The position numbers were made by a program, and so were the translations under genes. Shown one piece after another: positions 57,370-64,000 of a stretch of 64,000 bases of DNA. How positions within the stretch are numbered: the stretch's first letter is position 1; every line of letters begins with the position of its first letter. The notes under the pieces are model-generated. The model ran no database searches. It saw only the letters and a list, made by a program, of their open reading frames with translations, and was not told where the DNA came from. This DNA comes from Dysgonomonas hofstadii (GTDB lineage Bacteria; Bacteroidota; Bacteroidia; Bacteroidales; Dysgonomonadaceae), in NCBI RefSeq assembly GCF_014196915.1, contig NZ_JACIEP010000009.1, forward strand, positions 149,508 through 213,507, read 5' to 3'.

Positions 57370-58761
57370 ATGAAAAAACTATTTTTATTCTTGTTCCTTA
57401 GCATTGTAGCTATACAATGTGTAAACTCTCAAAACAAATCCCTTCATCAGTTACAACAAGATTTTGTTGATCTACGTTTTGGTATGTTCATCCATTTTAA
57501 CATGCCTACATTTTTCAACGAAGACTGGCCCGATCCCGATGCTTCTCCAACACTATTCAATCCGGTTAAGATGGATTGTAAGCAGTGGGCAAAAGCTGCC
57601 AAATCGGCGAATATGACCTATGGTTGCCTGACAACAAAGCACCACAGCGGTTTTTGTATCTGGGATACTAAAACTACCGATTACAGTGTGATGAGTGGTC
57701 CCTTCAAACGAGACGTAGTAAAAGAATACGCTGATGCCTTTCGTGCCGAAGGCCTGAAAGTGATGCTATATTATTCAATTCTGGATACACATGCCCGGCT
57801 GCGTCCTCACTGCATCACCCCTGAACACATTGAAATGATTAAGGGACAGTTACGTGAATTAATGACCAATTATGGACAGATAGATGCCCTGATTATTGAT
57901 GGATGGGATGCCCCGTGGTCACGTATTTCATATGATGAAATACCATTTGAGGATATCTATCGCCTGGTTAAGTCTATCCAGCCTAATTGCTTAGTGATGG
58001 AACTGAATGCAGCTAAATATCCGTCTGAGGCCCTATTCTATACTGACATTAAATCATATGAGCAAGGTGCAGGGCAACATATTTCAAAAGAATCGAACCG
58101 CCTGCCTGCGATGTCATGTCTGCCCTTACAAGCTAACTGGTTCTGGAAAGAAAGCTTCCCTACTACACCCGTAAAAGCTCCCGAAAAAATGGTGAATGAC
58201 AATATCGTTCCGATGGGAAAAGCCTATTGCAACTTTATGCTAAATGTATCTCCTAACAGAGAGGGGCTTATTGATGCGAATGCATTAGCGGCATTGAAAG
58301 AAATCGGGAAACTATGGAAGAATGATGGACAGGTAGTTAAAATCCCCGAAGTAGAGAAGCCAATAATATCATCTAATATAGCTAAAAACAGGCCGGCAGA
58401 AGGAACCTGGAGCAGCGATTATGCTATAATGGATTTTGCCAATGATGATAATTTTGGTTCTTGCTGGAATTCAAACCCTGAGGTGAAAATACCATGGTAT
58501 TCAGTTTCTTTTGAGAGAGAACAGCCATTTAATATGATTGTTATTACTGACAGGAACAATGACAGGTTACAGGAATACCGTCTCGAACATCGTGTGAATA
58601 ATGAATGGAAAACACTTTATGAAGGAAAAGCTCCGACATCATTAAGAGTGAAAATCCACCGTTTTAACAAAGTATGGGGAGATGCCGTACGCATGACTAT
58701 TTTAAAATCCAACGGAACACCATCTATTGCTGAGTTTGGTGTTTACTGTGAAAGAGAATAG
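57370..58761 (+). CDS. GH29 alpha-L-fucosidase with C-terminal discoidin-like domain
   Basis: A 463-residue secreted enzyme with a signal peptide of about 20 residues. The GH29 barrel (about 25-320) has the motifs DLRFGMFIHFN, LTTKHHSGFCIWDT and the nucleophile candidate Asp177 in LIIDGWDAP. The last 130 residues resemble an F5/8-type C (discoidin) carbohydrate-binding domain. It is the last gene of the PUL, 75 bases after the DUF4302-like gene, before a terminator. It implies that the target glycan carries fucose. Confidence 0.9.
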   Translation: MKKLFLFLFLSIVAIQCVNSQNKSLHQLQQDFVDLRFGMFIHFNMPTFFNEDWPDPDASPTLFNPVKMDCKQWAKAAKSANMTYGCLTTKHHSGFCIWDTKTTDYSVMSGPFKRDVVKEYADAFRAEGLKVMLYYSILDTHARLRPHCITPEHIEMIKGQLRELMTNYGQIDALIIDGWDAPWSRISYDEIPFEDIYRLVKSIQPNCLVMELNAAKYPSEALFYTDIKSYEQGAGQHISKESNRLPAMSCLPLQANWFWKESFPTTPVKAPEKMVNDNIVPMGKAYCNFMLNVSPNREGLIDANALAALKEIGKLWKNDGQVVKIPEVEKPIISSNIAKNRPAEGTWSSDYAIMDFANDDNFGSCWNSNPEVKIPWYSVSFEREQPFNMIVITDRNNDRLQEYRLEHRVNNEWKTLYEGKAPTSLRVKIHRFNKVWGDAVRMTILKSNGTPSIAEFGVYCERE

Positions 58762-58825
58762 ATAATGAGTCGGGACTGAAATAGAAGGAATCTTCATCCA
58801 AACTATTATACTTATACTACTAATG

Positions 58826-58858
58826 GAAAATGTGGAGTTTTTATAATTCCACATTTTC
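58826..58858 (+). terminator. Terminator of the PUL
   Basis: Perfect 11-bp stem GAAAATGTGGA (58826-58836) with TCCACATTTTC (58848-58858) after the GH29 gene. Confidence 0.8.
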
Positions 58859-58875
58859 TCGTTTTTCTGACCTTA

Positions 58876-59034
58876 TTACACAAAATATACAGTTATCGTT
58901 GTACCTGTATCGATCTCTGATTCCAGTTTGTATTTAATCTTGTTCTTGTCGAAAATACGCAGAGCCAATGATAAGTATTTTAGTGCGAACTTATAGTTTA
59001 GATGTTGATTTCTAGGGTAATCAGCCAACAGGTA
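58876..59034 (-). pseudogene. C-terminal remnant of a histidine kinase (ATPase end)
   Basis: The minus-strand frame from TAC after a stop codon down to TAA at 58876-58878 encodes about 52 residues ending in ALRIFDKNKIKYKLESEIDTGTTITVYF. This pattern (helix, then S-E-x-D-x-GTT-I-x-V) matches the last strand of LytS-like histidine kinase ATPase domains. No start codon and no upstream domain are present. It is most likely a residue of a deleted two-component gene. Confidence 0.45.
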
Positions 59035-59204
59035 TTAATTAACTAAAAACTGACAAAGATGACATTTTTCTAACAAAGAAACTAAACAGCAAAGAAAAAT
59101 TTTGGCTCCGGCGATTTATACTTCGCGTCAATCTTACTTTCAATAATTCAAAGATCACTTTTTCCAACTACCTTTCATTCTATAGATAAATTAATCTATA
59201 AAAG

Positions 59205-59240
59205 ATAAAAGCCGCAAATCAGATGACTTACGGCTTTTAT
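59205..59240 (-). terminator. Terminator downstream of gyrB
   Basis: Perfect 10-bp stem ATAAAAGCCG (59205-59214) with CGGCTTTTAT (59231-59240), loop of 16 bases, downstream of the gyrB stop at 59263. Confidence 0.75.
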
Positions 59241-59262
59241 AGTTATAATTAAATATTTTCAT

Positions 59263-61248
<1,986 letters not shown>

Positions 61249-61281
61249 TCAAAGCCTGTTAGTTTGCTATCAAAAATCTAA

Positions 61282-61289
61282 CAAATATA
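61282..61289 (-). promoter_or_regulatory. -7 box for gyrB
   Basis: Minus strand TATATTTG matches TAnnTTTG exactly, about 64 bases before the gyrB ATG at 61218. Confidence 0.5.
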
Positions 61290-61330
61290 CTAATTTTTAC
61301 TGAGAAAAACAAGTAAAAAAAGATGGTGTT

Positions 61331-62089
61331 CTACCATCTTTTTATAACCTTATTAATAAGTTTTTTCAGCTTCAGTACATTCTTCAATTCTTTATATTTC
61401 TTGTCGCTGATAAAGCCATATTTATGCTTTATTTTATAAAAATCCGAATAAAAATCGAAGTAAGAAGATGATATACCTCCCAGACAGAAATTAGATATTA
61501 CTACATCTACTTCTTCCAGGTCTACCCCTTGGCTCACACACCGGCAAATAAAATCATAATCGGCCAAAACCTTCACCGACAAGTCGAATGCTCCATGCTT
61601 TTTATACACTTCGTTAGCAACAAAAAACGTAGAATGAGGCAGAACACTCTCAGCTATAAATGAAGCCCCACGTCGCTGCAAATTAAAGATCTTATCATCT
61701 TTCCATACACGCTCTATGCCATATATCATCGAGTTCGCTCTATCGACCTTTCCATTGGTAAATTTATCCCACATCACTTCGAGAGCGTTATCTTCGTACC
61801 AGTCATCCGAATTGGTAATACCAACCAACTCGCCCCGTGCCATAGCTATTCCTTTATTCATTGCATCATAAACACCCTTGTCTGGCTCGCTCACAATGCG
61901 CACAGTAACCCCTTTATCTGCAAAGCGAGGTATATAGCTTTCTATTTTCTTTAGAGTATTGTCTTTAGATACCCCATCTATAACAATATATTCAAAATCT
62001 GAAAAAGATTGTCTTAAAAGGGCTTCTATAGTCCCATGCAGTGTTGTTTCTGAATTATAAGTCGGTGTGATTACTGAAATCTTCGGCAT
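61331..62089 (-). CDS. Family 2 glycosyltransferase
   Basis: A 252-residue GT2 starting at ATG 62089 (MPKISVITPTYN). The longer in-frame start at 62128 is excluded because a perfect -7 box (62109-62116) lies in that leader. SVITPTYNSETTL starts the nucleotide-binding fold, VIDGVSKDNTL follows, and ITNSDDWYE supplies the DxD-like motif. The C-terminal basic segment (KLKKLINKVIKRW) may touch the membrane. Acceptor and donor are unknown; roles in polysaccharide or glycoprotein synthesis are typical. Confidence 0.85.
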   Translation of the reverse strand: MPKISVITPTYNSETTLHGTIEALLRQSFSDFEYIVIDGVSKDNTLKKIESYIPRFADKGVTVRIVSEPDKGVYDAMNKGIAMARGELVGITNSDDWYEDNALEVMWDKFTNGKVDRANSMIYGIERVWKDDKIFNLQRRGASFIAESVLPHSTFFVANEVYKKHGAFDLSVKVLADYDFICRCVSQGVDLEEVDVVISNFCLGGISSSYFDFYSDFYKIKHKYGFISDKKYKELKNVLKLKKLINKVIKRW

Positions 62090-62108
62090 ATGCTCTTTTT
62101 TTGAAATA

Positions 62109-62116
62109 CAAAGATA
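62109..62116 (-). promoter_or_regulatory. -7 box deciding the start of the GT2 gene
   Basis: Minus strand TATCTTTG matches TAnnTTTG exactly, 20 bases before ATG 62089. Confidence 0.5.
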
Positions 62117-62487
62117 ATATTTATCCACATATAAAATCTATTATGAATCCATCATTCATGCAAAGGAATAAGAGGGTGTTGGCTTTTTCATAACAATGAA
62201 CATTCTATTTGTAGCTTTGTTATAATGCTAAAAGCTAAGTCGTTCTAAATTAAAATGCGAAGGGTAGACAAGCTGATATTTTCCCATTTATACAACAGTA
62301 TTATGTAATACCCGGCAGCTAAATAATTCAATCCTTTAAAGGGAATCAAAATCAAGCAATTATTATTAAAGACTAGGCTTCAAGAATTGAGATAAACCTG
62401 CAATTTTTGAATTGTTGGTATGTTCGGTAAATACCGTTTTTCCACCAAAAGGCTAAAGTTGCTTTAGCTATCAAATCCCGTAAAAAA
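62117..62487. other. Intergenic stretch before the surface lipoprotein gene
   Basis: About 370 bases. A plus-strand -7-like box TAGCTTTG (62212-62219) lies 270 bases upstream of the ATG at 62488, implying a long leader if used. No gene is seen. Confidence 0.4.
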
Positions 62488-63888
62488 ATGAAAAAGAACA
62501 TATTATTAATAACAACATTCATTATTTGGTATGGATGCCGCAATGATACAAATAATGACAATATTACCGAAGGATGCTTCTCCATTTCTGCAAAGAATAT
62601 TGCAGATAATTCATTAATAAATGGAGGTAAATACGAAATACTAAACCCTGACGGTAAAAGTATGGGAATATATATACTGGAAACAGGGGAAATAAATATT
62701 AGTGATTTTCAGGAAGGTATATATACGATCAAGGAAATAACACCTCCTAAAGGATATGTTACTGATAAAACGCAAAAAGAATTGCAATTATCATCCTCCA
62801 ATTGCGAAAATATAGTATTTCATTATATAAATGAAAGGACAAGGGCTATTCCTCAATCATTGAAACTCAAATTCTACAGGACAGACACTAACGAGCTAAT
62901 GCGCGAATATAATGCTGTAAGAATTGGTGAATATTACTGGATAGATCAAAATTTCACACATATAGTTCCATGGGGAAGCGATTACGAAAACAGCTATCCC
63001 ATAACCCAAGTATTACTGGACAAGTATGTGGAACGTATCCTTATAGATCCGGATCTATTCAAACTGGAGAATATAAACAACTTTGAAAAATACTACGGAC
63101 GGTATTACAGTTATCCAAGCATCTTATCGATGAATAAATACGGGCAAATGCGAAATGAAGATGATGAGGCATTAGACGGTTGGCGATTACCTTACAGCGA
63201 AGACTACCGGCAGCTATTCGCCATGAGCCCGTTCAATACGACATACGACTCACCTCACACCGATCTGAATGAACGCGATGTACGTTTTGCTCTCAGTGCA
63301 AAAAATGGAGAAAATGCGATGGCCTACAATATAGGTAGTGGAACATATAAAACATATTGGTTTGACAATAATACCAATATGTACAAATTCAACCTGATGC
63401 CTGGAGGTGCAAGACTTAACGGAGATGGCCAATGGTGTAATGGGCTGGGGCCAAGCAACGGTTGCTATACCGACGGAAAGAAAGGCGACATATACCATTT
63501 ATTTTATAGTGCACGACTGGCGGTAGTAAAAGAGACTGAGAATGCATATATAGGTACTGTCACTATACACGATTTGGTAGATACACACGAAAACCTATCA
63601 TATCATATGCTTAACGTAAGATGGTGCAGAAGACTGACAGATCTGGAACTCGGATACAAATTATATATCAATCAGGAGCAAACAGATATAGTGAAGTTAG
63701 ATATCAAGGAATCGCCACCGAGTGGGTACAAGGAGCTTAAGCACGGTTATATACGGGGATTTTATGTACAATATATTCTGAATAACCCTAATGCAGGATA
63801 TACAGCCAGTGATATTATTAAATTTGCAAAAGGTGTACAGGATACTTATGTCTTCAACAATAAGAATAATAAAGAGGTGATACTTTAA
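62488..63888 (+). CDS. Surface lipoprotein with SpaA-like and FISUMP-like domains
   Basis: A 466-residue protein with a type II signal peptide (lipobox around IWYGCRND, Cys17). Residues about 28-110 form a SpaA-like prealbumin fold with YEILNPDGKSMGIY and TIKEITPPKGYV, typical of adhesion proteins. The central part contains GWRLPYSEDYRQLFA, a hallmark of FISUMP-type surface domains, and an aromatic Gly-rich stretch. It is likely an outer-membrane adhesin or fimbria-associated protein. A terminator follows at 63950-63975. The domain calls are from memory of the families. Confidence 0.7.
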   Translation: MKKNILLITTFIIWYGCRNDTNNDNITEGCFSISAKNIADNSLINGGKYEILNPDGKSMGIYILETGEINISDFQEGIYTIKEITPPKGYVTDKTQKELQLSSSNCENIVFHYINERTRAIPQSLKLKFYRTDTNELMREYNAVRIGEYYWIDQNFTHIVPWGSDYENSYPITQVLLDKYVERILIDPDLFKLENINNFEKYYGRYYSYPSILSMNKYGQMRNEDDEALDGWRLPYSEDYRQLFAMSPFNTTYDSPHTDLNERDVRFALSAKNGENAMAYNIGSGTYKTYWFDNNTNMYKFNLMPGGARLNGDGQWCNGLGPSNGCYTDGKKGDIYHLFYSARLAVVKETENAYIGTVTIHDLVDTHENLSYHMLNVRWCRRLTDLELGYKLYINQEQTDIVKLDIKESPPSGYKELKHGYIRGFYVQYILNNPNAGYTASDIIKFAKGVQDTYVFNNKNNKEVIL

Positions 63889-63949
63889 ATGATTTCGACA
63901 TAACCAAAGGTGTAGAAGAGTTATTAACTATTAGCCTAAAAAACAAGAA

Positions 63950-63975
63950 AGTCCGCATATTTTAGTATGCGGACT
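63950..63975 (+). terminator. Terminator of the surface lipoprotein gene
   Basis: Perfect 10-bp stem AGTCCGCATA (63950-63959) with TATGCGGACT (63966-63975), loop TTTTAG, downstream of the stop at 63888. Confidence 0.75.
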
Positions 63976-64000
63976 TCACTTTCTTAAAAAACGGCGGTAA

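Larger units (their letters stand above)
58762..59262. other. Intergenic region with terminators and a kinase remnant
   Basis: It holds the PUL terminator (58826-58858), a pseudogene piece on the minus strand (58876-59034), an inverted repeat TATAGAT...ATCTATA (59181-59200) and the gyrB terminator (59205-59240). Confidence 0.6.

Overview
This window reads as a Bacteroidales-type chromosome, and Dysgonomonas or a relative is plausible but not proven. It is AT-rich, uses TAnnTTTG -7 promoter boxes with weak Shine-Dalgarno signals, and carries SusC/SusD pairs, a one-protein sensor-regulator of the HTCS type, GH92 mannosidases and a phage_int_SAM_5-type integrase.

Region 1 (1-1408) is the end of a large Ig/PKD-like surface protein followed by a terminator. 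Region 2 (about 1.85-25.1 kb) is an integrative island inserted at the 3' end of tRNA-Ser(UGA) (25097-25181, minus). A tyrosine recombinase sits beside the tRNA. At the far end, 1519-1851 is a decayed duplicate of the integrase start, its putative arm sites, the tRNA terminator and the att core (13-bp direct repeat at 1839-1851 and 25096-25108). This suggests past tandem integration of related elements. Island cargo, left to right: a C-terminally truncated type IIG restriction-modification gene; an AraC regulator and a leftward tripartite efflux operon (degenerate ketoacyl-synthase-III-like protein, TolC, HlyD, DHA2 permease); a second AraC; a winged-helix and a TetR regulator; an FtsK-gamma-domain gene split by an IS21-family element; a 41-residue basic ORF; a complete His-Xaa-Ser (Hxs) modified-peptide system (hxsA, hxsD, hxsB, hxsC); an ABM monooxygenase, HD hydrolase, Nudix hydrolase and DUF2971 protein; and ORF6N and RhuM-like proteins next to the integrase.

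Region 3 (25.3-37.0 kb) is a more ordinary chromosomal stretch: threonine ammonia-lyase, several hypotheticals, an SMC-like ATPase plus DUF4276/TOPRIM pair that looks like a two-gene defence module, a CPA2 antiporter with a tandem TPR protein gene, and a GntP permease. It also holds a palindrome-rich gene-free stretch (26574-27245).

Region 4 (37.4-58.8 kb) is a polysaccharide utilisation locus: a sensor-regulator whose histidine-kinase core is degenerate, SusC, SusD, three GH92 alpha-mannosidases, two BSP-type zinc metallopeptidases, a DUF4302-like lipoprotein and a GH29 alpha-L-fucosidase. The content points to a mannose- and fucose-bearing glycoprotein. The first GH92 has Gln in place of the usual catalytic Glu, a change associated with mannose-1-phosphodiester substrates. 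Region 5 (58.8-64 kb) holds a histidine-kinase remnant, gyrB, a family 2 glycosyltransferase and a SpaA/FISUMP-type surface lipoprotein.
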